This document shows, piece by piece, positions 1 through 5,616 of a stretch of 5,616 bases of DNA. Position 1 is the first letter of the stretch; every line of letters begins with the position of its first letter. The translations under genes and the position numbers were made by a program. The notes beneath the pieces are model-generated. The model was not told where the DNA came from, made no database searches, and was given only the letters and a program-made list of their open reading frames with translations. Source of the DNA: Thermodesulfobacteriaceae bacterium (GTDB lineage Bacteria > Desulfobacterota > Thermodesulfobacteria > Thermodesulfobacteriales > Thermodesulfobacteriaceae); the NCBI GenBank assembly GCA_015494725.1, contig WGAR01000197.1:1-5616 (forward strand). The letters are read 5' to 3'.

Positions 1-44
1 CCCAGCACCCTTTCCAGGCCCGCAGGCAGGGGGATGGAGCTCAT
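1..44 (-). CDS. 5' end of an unidentified protein-coding gene (runs off the window)
   Basis: Only the first 14 codons plus two bases are present. They read MSSIPLPAGLERVL, followed by a partial Gly codon. The start codon ATG overlaps the stop of the upstream carbohydrate kinase as ATGA, and a strong purine-rich GGAGGAGG lies just before it, inside the last codons of the kinase. The overlap and ribosome binding site make this a real start, translationally coupled to the kinase and the fourth gene of the leftward operon. The peptide is too short to name a family, and no motif can be recognised. It ends at the window edge, so it is a cut gene and not a truncated one. Confidence 0.75.
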   Translation of the reverse strand, partial: MSSIPLPAGLERVL

Positions 45-1015
45 GCCTCCTCCGGGGTCAGTTCTCTGATCCACTCTAAAAATTCTTCCCGGGAAGGACA
101 ACCCCGCCGGCCGTAATCGGAGAGACTGGCCGCGGCCACCTTGAGGCCCAGTCGCAGACATTGCTCCAGGGGGAACCCCAGGGCCAGACCCGCCAGCACC
201 CCGGCGTCGAAGAAATCCCCGGCCCCGGTATTGTCCACCACCCGGGAGGGAGATTCGGCCGGGAAATCCCGGGTCTCTTCGGGCTGGACCAGCCGGGCCC
301 CCCGGGCACCGCGTTTAAGAAAAAGGACCTTCCCTCCCCGGCGGAGAAAATCCCGGGAAAGTCCCAGGGTTTGCCATTCCCTCTCGGTCATGAAGAGATA
401 GCGGGCCCGTTGCAGGAGGGGGGCCAGGGCCTCCGGCCCCCGGGCGACATAAATCTCGCCGGGGTCCAGGCTCACCCCCTTTGAGACCGTCTCCACCAGA
501 TGTCGGTGAAAGGAAAATCCGGTTTCACTCACCAGGGAACTCAGATGCAGCCATTCCTCCGGAAAGACCCGGGGACGAAAATCCGCCAGGGCCTCCTCGC
601 AGGAGCCCGGGGAAACCAGAATGAAACGGTCCTTCCGTTCATCCAGCACGATAAGAGCAAGCCCGGTGCTACCCTTTACCCGCACCCGGGAGAGATCCAC
701 CCCCGCGGAGGCCATCTCCGAAAGGACCGCCTCTCCCTCGGGGTCCTCCCCGACGGCTCCGGTGAAGGCGCAGGGAAACCCGAAACGGGCCAGGGCCCAG
801 AGGGTATTGGCCGCCGACCCCCCTCCGGAGACCGCAAGAAACTCCCCCCGGGCCTCAAGAAGGTCCCGGAATTCAAGGAGGGTCCTCCGGTCCCCGGCCC
901 TCTCCTCCCCGGGGCGGAGGTCCATACCCGGAAATCGAATCTCCCGAAGGTCCGCCACCCGATAAAAGAGATCCAGGTTCAGGGCCCCGGAGCCCAAAAA
1001 ACGGCTCTCCCTCAT
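41..1015 (-). CDS. PfkB-family carbohydrate kinase (adenosine-kinase-like subgroup)
   Basis: This is a cytoplasmic ATP-dependent kinase of the PfkB/ribokinase superfamily, which phosphorylates a hydroxymethyl group of a sugar or nucleoside. At 324 residues it has a normal length and looks complete. An N-terminal strand GSGALNLD ends in the expected substrate-side Asp15. The first signature, GGGSAANT, is at 64-71, followed by FGFPCAFTGAVGED, typical of this fold. The second signature, DNTGAGDFFDAG, is at 261-272, with the anion hole GAG (264-266) and catalytic base Asp267. Asp184-Pro-Gly lies in the middle strand region. The NxxE-like position reads TERE (210-213), so the usual Asn is Thr. The stretch of about 48 residues between Asp15 and the GG motif is longer than in ribokinase and carries a predicted helix, as in adenosine-kinase-like members. 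The ATG overlaps the upstream stop as ATGA, with GGAG seven bases before it. The family is certain; the substrate is not readable. Confidence 0.93.
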   Translation of the reverse strand: MRESRFLGSGALNLDLFYRVADLREIRFPGMDLRPGEERAGDRRTLLEFRDLLEARGEFLAVSGGGSAANTLWALARFGFPCAFTGAVGEDPEGEAVLSEMASAGVDLSRVRVKGSTGLALIVLDERKDRFILVSPGSCEEALADFRPRVFPEEWLHLSSLVSETGFSFHRHLVETVSKGVSLDPGEIYVARGPEALAPLLQRARYLFMTEREWQTLGLSRDFLRRGGKVLFLKRGARGARLVQPEETRDFPAESPSRVVDNTGAGDFFDAGVLAGLALGFPLEQCLRLGLKVAAASLSDYGRRGCPSREEFLEWIRELTPEEA

Positions 1016-1503
1016 CTCTTTTCTCCGGAAGGACCCTTTCCCAGGTGCCGGGAAAGCTCCTCCAGAAGGACCCGCATCCGTCCGAGCAGGGGAAAGACCC
1101 TTTCCTCCATCCGGGCGTGCACCTCCTCCTGGTCGAGATGATCCGCAGCCAGACCCCGGATCTCCTCCTGCAAGCGGCGATAGAGACGCTGAATCTCCTC
1201 AAAAAGGGTCCGGGAGGTCTCGTCCGGCGGGTTAAAGGCGGAAAAAAACCGGCTCAGATCCCCTTTCCGGGGATCCAGATACTCGGAGAGATCCTCTCCC
1301 TTAAGGGCGGCCTTAAGGAGTCGCATCTTCCAGCGCAGGAGATCCAGGATCAGAAGGTCGATCTCCAGCGGCTCAAAGGAAATATCTTCTTCGGGGCCCT
1401 TTTCCCTTTCCGCTCCTTTCAGGCAGAGAAGACAGCATTCCCTGAGGGCCTCCTCCAGGTCCTTTTCCAGCTCTCGCAGACGATCCGTGGGTCTTTCCTT
1501 CAT
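1012..1503 (-). CDS. Hypothetical all-helical protein with an N-terminal CCxxC motif
   Basis: I do not recognise this 163-residue protein. It is very rich in Glu, Arg, Leu and Lys, has almost no beta-favouring or Gly-rich segments, and reads as a bundle of amphipathic helices. Likely helices are about 5-30, 46-70, 94-118 and 121-155, with a Pro/Gly/Asp-rich break near 75-93. Cys23, Cys24 and Cys27 form a CCxxC cluster inside the first helix. There is no signal peptide or membrane segment, so it is probably cytoplasmic. It starts 3 bp after the stop of the FapA-family gene, with a GGGGGTGA ribosome binding site spanning that stop, and its own stop overlaps the kinase start as ATGA. Coupling on both sides supports a real gene. 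Size and helical make-up resemble small flagellar export chaperones (FlgN/FliT type), and a FapA neighbour would fit, but no sequence motif confirms that. Confidence 0.8.
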   Translation of the reverse strand: MKERPTDRLRELEKDLEEALRECCLLCLKGAEREKGPEEDISFEPLEIDLLILDLLRWKMRLLKAALKGEDLSEYLDPRKGDLSRFFSAFNPPDETSRTLFEEIQRLYRRLQEEIRGLAADHLDQEEVHARMEERVFPLLGRMRVLLEELSRHLGKGPSGEKR

Positions 1504-1506
1504 GGT

Positions 1507-2958
1507 TCACCCCCGATAAACGATTCGGGCCCCTTCCAGGGCGAAAACCCCCGGCCCGTATTCCTTCTGAAGAAGAAGGGTATGCCGACCCACTCCCACC
1601 AGGACATTGGGATAGGCCCAGCGGGTGATCTGGAGGAGTGCCATGGCCCCCCGTTCCAGTTCCTCTTCCAGGGAGGCCAGGCGTTCCTTTATCTCCGCCA
1701 TCTCCAGGAGCTTTTCCTTGAGCACCCGGTAGAGTCTTCCCAGGATCTTCTTCTGCCGGGGAGAGAGCTGACCCTCCTTGGCCATCCTTATCCCCTGCAC
1801 CAGGGCCTCTTTCATCTGGTCGGTCAGTTGGTCCAGCCGATCGAATTCCCGTTCCAGGCGATAGACCTCCTCGGCCACCTCGTAGCTGAACCCCACCCGT
1901 ACCACCGTCCGGACGAAGGCCGGATTCCCGGCCACACTCACCACCCCGGACCCCTCCACAAAGGTCTCCCCTCCCACCAGGCCCTTCTCTCCCAGAACGG
2001 AAAGGGAGCCCCCCACCATGGCCCGGGTCTGAAGGAGATATCCGGTTACGGTGAGGTTTCCTTTTACCCTTATTACGGCCTGTTCCACGATATTCAGGAT
2101 GGCGTTTCCTCCGGCCTCTACCGAGGTCTCTTCCCCTTTTACTATGCCTCCCACGGTGAGGTGCCCACCGGTGCGGATCCTGACCCCGTCCTCCACGTTG
2201 CCCCGGATCTCGAGGTCTCCCTGGACCTCCACCTGGAAGCCCCTTTTCACCGAACCGGTCACGGTGAGCTTTCGGCCGTGAAAGTGGATATTTCCGGTGT
2301 TCCAGTCCACATCTCCTCGCAGGGTATAGACCGGATGGATCCGCAGCCGGCGTTGCTGGATCTCCAGGAATCCACCTTCTTCGGCCAGAATAAGCTCTTT
2401 TTCGGGGTCGTAGCGCAGTCCCGGACCCAGGATGAGATCCGCCCGACCCTCCTCCCCCGTCATCCCTTCCAGTTCCTCCTCCAGGCCCCTGAGTTTCTCG
2501 TCCACCCCGGAGGTCTCCTTCCGGAGACGGAGTTTGTGGCCGGGTTTGGGGGGAAGGGGTTCTCCCCACACGGTAAGCCCGGGCACTCCGGGAGTGGGGG
2601 GAAGCACGCGGGCCACCGCGGTACCGGCGGGCACGGAGACCAGGGCATTCACCTCCCGCCAGTCCACCCGGTGCGGAGAGACCTCCCGCGGCCCCCGGGA
2701 GAGATCGATCAGGAATTCGATGCGCCCGTCCTCACCGTGCTGGGGCGGTTGCCCCCGGGCCACGATCAAGCGGGACCCCTCCCCTAACGGTGGATCCAGA
2801 AGATTCTTGAGCCCCAGGTCTTCCAGCTGGGATCGAAATCGATAGAAGATCCGGGGCGAGAGTTCCTTGCCCGGCGGAGCCTCCAGCCAGGCCTCAAGTC
2901 CGTCCGGCGAAACCCTGAGCCGGTAGCCCTCTTCCAGGGTAACAGTCTCCCTCCCCAC
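1507..2958 (-). CDS. FapA family (DUF342) polymer-forming protein
   Basis: This 483-residue protein has the architecture of the DUF342/FapA family. An N-terminal domain (about 1-110) leads into the family's hallmark segment near 111-141, with PPTPGVPG at 120-127 and GEPLPPKPG at 132-140. Next, about 150-170 is a short charged helical link. A right-handed beta-helix-like repeat region follows at about 212-345, with turns such as GDVDWNTGNI, VTGSVKRG, VQGDLEIRG and IRTGGHLTVGG. A coiled coil occupies about 358-440, and a C-terminal strand region (446-483) has the YPNVLVGVG and FALEGARIVY elements. In Vibrio, FapA takes part in polar flagellar assembly and responds to the glucose PTS enzyme EIIA; the role here is inferred by family only. 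The GTG start is the only usable one: no ATG, GTG or TTG lies in frame between it and an upstream stop, and the next downstream codons offer none. No ribosome binding site is at a normal distance (AGGAG is 18 bases away), which fits a leaderless message. It is the first gene of the leftward operon. Confidence 0.88.
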   Translation of the reverse strand: MGRETVTLEEGYRLRVSPDGLEAWLEAPPGKELSPRIFYRFRSQLEDLGLKNLLDPPLGEGSRLIVARGQPPQHGEDGRIEFLIDLSRGPREVSPHRVDWREVNALVSVPAGTAVARVLPPTPGVPGLTVWGEPLPPKPGHKLRLRKETSGVDEKLRGLEEELEGMTGEEGRADLILGPGLRYDPEKELILAEEGGFLEIQQRRLRIHPVYTLRGDVDWNTGNIHFHGRKLTVTGSVKRGFQVEVQGDLEIRGNVEDGVRIRTGGHLTVGGIVKGEETSVEAGGNAILNIVEQAVIRVKGNLTVTGYLLQTRAMVGGSLSVLGEKGLVGGETFVEGSGVVSVAGNPAFVRTVVRVGFSYEVAEEVYRLEREFDRLDQLTDQMKEALVQGIRMAKEGQLSPRQKKILGRLYRVLKEKLLEMAEIKERLASLEEELERGAMALLQITRWAYPNVLVGVGRHTLLLQKEYGPGVFALEGARIVYRG

Positions 2959-2993
2959 GCCTTTAGAGTAGCAGATCTCCTGCGGGAATACAA
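2959..2993 (-). promoter_or_regulatory. Putative sigma-70-type promoter for the FapA-family operon
   Basis: On the minus strand, TTGTAT (2988-2993) could be a -35 box and TACTCT (2965-2970) a -10 box, separated by exactly 17 bp. Transcription would begin about 6-7 bases past the -10, at or next to the GTG start codon at 2958. That would make the message leaderless and explains the missing ribosome binding site. The -10 keeps the TANNNT core, while the -35 matches only TTG well. Moderate, sequence-only support. Confidence 0.45.
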
Positions 2994-3025
2994 AACCTCT
3001 CCTATCCTCTTTCTGGAATCCGGGT

Positions 3026-3038
3026 TAGAATCTTTAGG
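3026..3038 (+). promoter_or_regulatory. Putative -10 element giving a leaderless ATPase transcript
   Basis: TAGAAT at 3026-3031 matches the bacterial -10 consensus at five of six positions and ends seven bases before the ATG at 3039. A transcript started from it would begin at or beside the ATG. The only Shine-Dalgarno-like bases, AGG, touch the ATG directly and are too close to work. No convincing -35 hexamer sits 16-18 bp upstream, so this call is weaker than the opposing promoter. Confidence 0.35.
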
Positions 3039-5513
3039 ATGAAAACCGTTCCCCTTACGGGCCTTTCCGAAGAGGAGGCCCGGAAACGACGGGAGCTTTA
3101 CGGTCCCAACCGTTTGCCCCTGGCCCGGGGACGATCTCCGCTGCGGATCTTCCTGGAACAGTTTCGTTCCCTCTTTATCTACGCCCTGCTTGTGGCCGGT
3201 GGGGTCTCTTATTTTCTGGGAAAGCTCCTGGACGCGGTGGTTATCTGGGCGGTGGTGGTAATCAACGCCCTGATCGGTTTTCTCCAGGAGCTCAAGGCCG
3301 AACGCACCCTGGCCGGTCTGCAGGAATATCTGAGCCCCCGGGCCACGGTAATTCGGGAGGGGGTTCGACGGGAGATCCCGGCCGAGGAGGTAGTTCCCGG
3401 GGATGTGCTGGTCCTGCGGGCGGGGATGAAGGTCCCGGCCGACGCCCGGCTTCTCGAGGCCCGCAATCTCACCGTGGATGAGTCCGCTCTTACCGGAGAG
3501 AGTTTCCCTCAGGAGAAATCCCCCGGGGATCTCCCGGAGGATCTTCCCCTGGCTGAACGCCGAAACATGGTCTTTTCCGGGACCCTGGTGGTCTCCGGGG
3601 AGGGAACGGCCCTGGTTACCGCCACCGGAGCCCAGACCGAGTTCGGGCGTCTGGCCCATATGATGGGTGAGATCCGGATCCCCAAGACCCCTCTCATGCA
3701 ACGCCTGGAGGTCTTCACCCGCTGGATCAGCCTGGCCATCCTGGGATTGACCGGACTTACCTTCGGGGTGGGGTATTGGCGGGGGTTCGGCATGGAGGAA
3801 TCCTTTATGGCGGCGGTGGCCCTGGCGGTCTCGGCCATTCCGGAGGGACTTCCGGTGATCCTCACCGTGGCCCTGGCCATGGGAGTAAAACGTATGGCCC
3901 GCCAAAAGGCCATCATCCGTTATCTTCCGGCGGTGGAAACCCTGGGAAGCACCACCATCATCTTCACGGACAAGACCGGAACCCTCACCGAAAACCGCCT
4001 CCGGGTGGAGGTCCTGGTGGATCCGGAGGGAAGGGTCTATCCGGAGGCGGAGGCTGCAAAGATCCCCTCCCTGAGACCGCTCCTTCAAGCCCTCGCCTGG
4101 GTACTGGAGGGTGGACATCCGGTGGACAGGGCGCTCGAGGAACTGGTGATCTCCCCTCCCGGCGGAAGGGTCCTGGATCGGATTCCCTTTGATTCCTCCC
4201 GAAAATACGCCGCCTTTCTGGTGGAGGAGGAGGGCCGGCAGCGTCGCTTGCTCCTTAAAGGAGCACCGGAGATCGTCCTGGATCGATGTGAAGGGAAGGA
4301 ACCCCTCCTGGAACAGCTTGCGGACCTGGCCCGGCAGGGACTTCGGCTCCTGGCCCTGGCCTCCATGGAAACCAACGCTTCCGGGATCTCCGGGGATGTC
4401 CCGACCAAGGGATTTCGTCCCCTAGGGCTGGTGGGATTTCGGGACCCTCCGCGGAAGGAGGCCGGCCCGGCGGTGCGCACCTGTCTGGCCGCGGGGATCC
4501 GGGTAAAGATGGTCACCGGCGACCATCCTCTCACCGCGGAGACCATTGCCCGGGCGGTGGGGCTCTCCGGGCCGGCCGTCCCGGGAAGGGAGATCGAGGA
4601 AGCCTCCCCGGAAAGGATCGCCCGGTGGCTTTCCGAAACGGACGTGGTGGCCCGGGCCACCCCGCGGACCAAGCTGAAATTGATCGAGGTCTTCAAGGCC
4701 CGGGGAGAGATCGTGGCCATGACCGGCGACGGGGTGAACGACGCCCCGGCCCTTAAGGCCGCCCATATCGGGGTGGCCATGGGTAGCGGCACCGAGGTGG
4801 CCAAGGAAGCCGCGGACATGGTCCTCCTGGACGATAATTTCGCCACCCTGGTGGGAGCGGTAAAGGAAGGACGCACCGTATTCGATAACCTCCGGAAGAC
4901 CCTGCTTTTCATCTTCCCCACCAACGGAGGCGAGGGGCTCATCCTGCTGGGGAGTCTTTTGGCCGCCTCGGTGCTGCCGGTCCTGCCGCTGCACATCCTC
5001 TGGATCAATCTGGTAACCACCGTGGCTCTGGCGGTGACCCTGGCCTTTGAGCCCGCGGAAAAGGACCTCATGTCCCGTCCTCCCCGACCCGGAACGGCCC
5101 CTCTTCTGGATCGGGGGCTGCTTTTCCAGATCGGAGTGGTCTCGGTGATCATGGCCCTGGTGGCCTGGGGAGGGTTTATCCTCTGGAAAAACTACCGGGG
5201 ACTGGCCCAGGCCCGGGCTCTTACCGTAAACCTCCTGGTCTTTATGGAGGCCTTCTATCTGCTCAATACCCGGTTCCTTTCCGCCTCCGCCCTTTCTCTG
5301 CGGAAGCTCTGGACCGGAAATCCGGCCCTTGTCCCGGGGCTTCTTACGGTGGTGGTACTGCAGCTCCTTTTCACCTATCTGCCTCCCTTGAGGCGGATCT
5401 TCGGCGTGGAACCCCTGCCGGTGGAGGCCTGGGGGCTGATCCTGGCCGGAGGGCTTCTCCTCTTTCTGGCCGTGGAGGCCAAGAAGTTCCTGCGTCGGGT
5501 GGCCGGGTCTTGA
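3039..5513 (+). CDS. P2-type cation-transporting P-type ATPase
   Basis: This inner-membrane ion pump is driven by ATP through an aspartyl-phosphate intermediate. The N-terminal cation-ATPase domain (LSEEEARKRRELYGPNRL) is followed by M1-M2 (about 42-61, 63-83), the actuator with TGES at 152-155, and M3-M4 (about 229-248, 256-285) with IPEGLP at 267-272. DKTGTLT begins at the phosphorylated Asp311. KGAPE (407-411) is in the nucleotide domain, DPPR (469-472) is at the hinge, TGDH is at 493-496 and TGDGVNDAP at 562-570. M5-M10 follow (about 615-643, 651-671, 693-716, 727-745, 764-783, 797-814). Ten helices and PEGL in M4 place it in the calcium/sodium-potassium-like P2 group. Counterparts of SERCA site residues are Glu269, Asn629, Glu632, Asn657, Thr660 and Glu737, but the key M6 Asp is Thr661. 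The nucleotide domain is short, and total length is below the usual 880-1000. The ATG is the first start after an in-frame stop. The transported ion is unknown; it should not be called a calcium pump on this evidence. Confidence 0.95.
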   Translation: MKTVPLTGLSEEEARKRRELYGPNRLPLARGRSPLRIFLEQFRSLFIYALLVAGGVSYFLGKLLDAVVIWAVVVINALIGFLQELKAERTLAGLQEYLSPRATVIREGVRREIPAEEVVPGDVLVLRAGMKVPADARLLEARNLTVDESALTGESFPQEKSPGDLPEDLPLAERRNMVFSGTLVVSGEGTALVTATGAQTEFGRLAHMMGEIRIPKTPLMQRLEVFTRWISLAILGLTGLTFGVGYWRGFGMEESFMAAVALAVSAIPEGLPVILTVALAMGVKRMARQKAIIRYLPAVETLGSTTIIFTDKTGTLTENRLRVEVLVDPEGRVYPEAEAAKIPSLRPLLQALAWVLEGGHPVDRALEELVISPPGGRVLDRIPFDSSRKYAAFLVEEEGRQRRLLLKGAPEIVLDRCEGKEPLLEQLADLARQGLRLLALASMETNASGISGDVPTKGFRPLGLVGFRDPPRKEAGPAVRTCLAAGIRVKMVTGDHPLTAETIARAVGLSGPAVPGREIEEASPERIARWLSETDVVARATPRTKLKLIEVFKARGEIVAMTGDGVNDAPALKAAHIGVAMGSGTEVAKEAADMVLLDDNFATLVGAVKEGRTVFDNLRKTLLFIFPTNGGEGLILLGSLLAASVLPVLPLHILWINLVTTVALAVTLAFEPAEKDLMSRPPRPGTAPLLDRGLLFQIGVVSVIMALVAWGGFILWKNYRGLAQARALTVNLLVFMEAFYLLNTRFLSASALSLRKLWTGNPALVPGLLTVVVLQLLFTYLPPLRRIFGVEPLPVEAWGLILAGGLLLFLAVEAKKFLRRVAGS

Positions 5514-5516
5514 CGC

Positions 5517-5528
5517 CCCGGGCCCGGG
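5517..5528. repeat. 12-bp perfect palindrome after the ATPase stop
   Basis: Two adjacent CCCGGG hexamers form a 12-base sequence identical to its own reverse complement, three bases after the ATPase stop. It has no loop and no following T-run, so it is a poor candidate for an intrinsic terminator. In DNA this GC-rich it may be chance. Confidence 0.5.
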
Positions 5529-5567
5529 AATAAATACTTCTGGATATCCCATCCGAGGAGGATAGCC

Positions 5568-5616
5568 GTGCGTCTGGCCATCATCAGCGACAGTCACGAT
5601 CACATTCCTCATCTGC
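5568..5616 (+). CDS. 5' end of a YfcE/MJ0936-family metallophosphoesterase (runs off the window)
   Basis: Sixteen codons are present, reading MRLAIISDSHDHIPHL. This matches the N terminus of the small calcineurin-like phosphodiesterases of the YfcE/MJ0936 type, which begin with a strand and then the first metal-binding motif DxH (here Asp8 and His10). Members are cytoplasmic, metal-dependent (often Mn or Ni) and hydrolyse phosphodiesters. The physiological substrate is usually unknown. The GTG start is chosen because GAGGAGG (5555-5561) lies six bases before it and because the motif begins at once. The gene is 54 bp downstream of the ATPase on the same strand with no clear terminator between, so co-transcription is possible. 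The family call rests on a short but very characteristic stretch. Confidence 0.85.
   Translation, partial: MRLAIISDSHDHIPHL

Noticed and set aside
1045..2787. A 580-codon open frame on the plus strand opposite the FapA-family and helical genes
   Set aside because: Its translation is rich in His, Pro, Gly and Gln with no recognisable domain, and it lies antisense to a clear DUF342 protein. Long stop-free antisense frames are expected in GC-rich coding DNA with strong codon bias.
2971..2983. Short inverted repeat GCAG-N5-CTGC and the AGATCT site in the divergent gap, as an operator
   Set aside because: Four-base arms are too short to distinguish from chance. The repeat lies within the spacer of the proposed minus promoter but has no second copy.
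2996..3010. Near-repeat pentamers CCTCT, CCTAT, CCTCT in the divergent gap
   Set aside because: Three imperfect five-base units in a pyrimidine-rich stretch are not enough to call a tandem repeat or binding array.
2784..4118. A 444-codon open frame on the minus strand across the divergent gap and the ATPase start
   Set aside because: It runs through the FapA-family gene start, the promoter gap and the ATPase antisense strand. Its low-complexity Gly/His/Gln-rich translation resembles no protein family.
5517..5535. Possible intrinsic terminator after the ATPase
   Set aside because: The palindrome has no loop-forming centre and no T-run follows, so it lacks both parts of a typical terminator.
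4085..5612. Two long minus-strand open frames (355 and 396 codons) opposite the ATPase
   Set aside because: Both are antisense shadows of an unmistakable P-type ATPase. Ser/Arg/Thr-rich or Gly/His/Gln-rich translations reflect codon bias only.

Overview
The window is GC-rich, tightly packed chromosomal DNA with about 98% coding density. It looks like core genome from a Gram-negative, probably thermophilic, bacterium. The proteins are rich in Glu, Arg, Leu, Gly and Pro and poor in Gln and Cys. Genes overlap by ATGA junctions or sit a few bases apart. A FapA/DUF342 polymer-forming protein is typical of Desulfobacterota/Thermodesulfobacteriota-like, Gammaproteobacterial or Clostridial genomes. 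The assignment to a thermophilic delta-type lineage is inference, not proof.

Layout: two transcription units diverge from an 80-bp gap (2959-3038). Leftward, on the minus strand, runs a four-gene unit. It holds a FapA-family (DUF342) protein (1507-2958), an unrecognised 163-residue helical protein with a Cys-Cys-x-x-Cys motif (1012-1503), a PfkB/adenosine-kinase-like carbohydrate kinase (41-1015), and the first codons of another gene that leaves the window (1-44). The junctions are a 3-bp gap, an ATGA overlap and another ATGA overlap, so translational coupling is likely throughout. Rightward, on the plus strand, lies an 824-residue P2-type cation-transporting ATPase (3039-5513). After a 54-bp gap comes the start of a YfcE/MJ0936-type metallophosphoesterase (5568 onward).

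The genes inside each unit have good Shine-Dalgarno sequences. The first gene of each unit has none at a usable distance, but has a TANNNT -10-like hexamer 6 to 7 bases before its start codon. This suggests that both divergent transcripts are leaderless. The leftward one also has a -35-like hexamer at exactly 17 bp spacing.

Functionally, the ATPase is a complete, apparently active ion pump with ten membrane segments and all catalytic motifs. It has Thr where calcium and sodium/potassium pumps have the key M6 aspartate, so its ion is not obvious. In the leftward unit, FapA-family proteins have been linked in Vibrio to polar flagellar assembly and sugar-PTS signalling. The adjacent kinase and small helical protein could belong to the same process, but this is only a context-based guess. 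I found no RNA gene, CRISPR array, insertion sequence or clear terminator, and no stretch over 300 bases lacks a gene.
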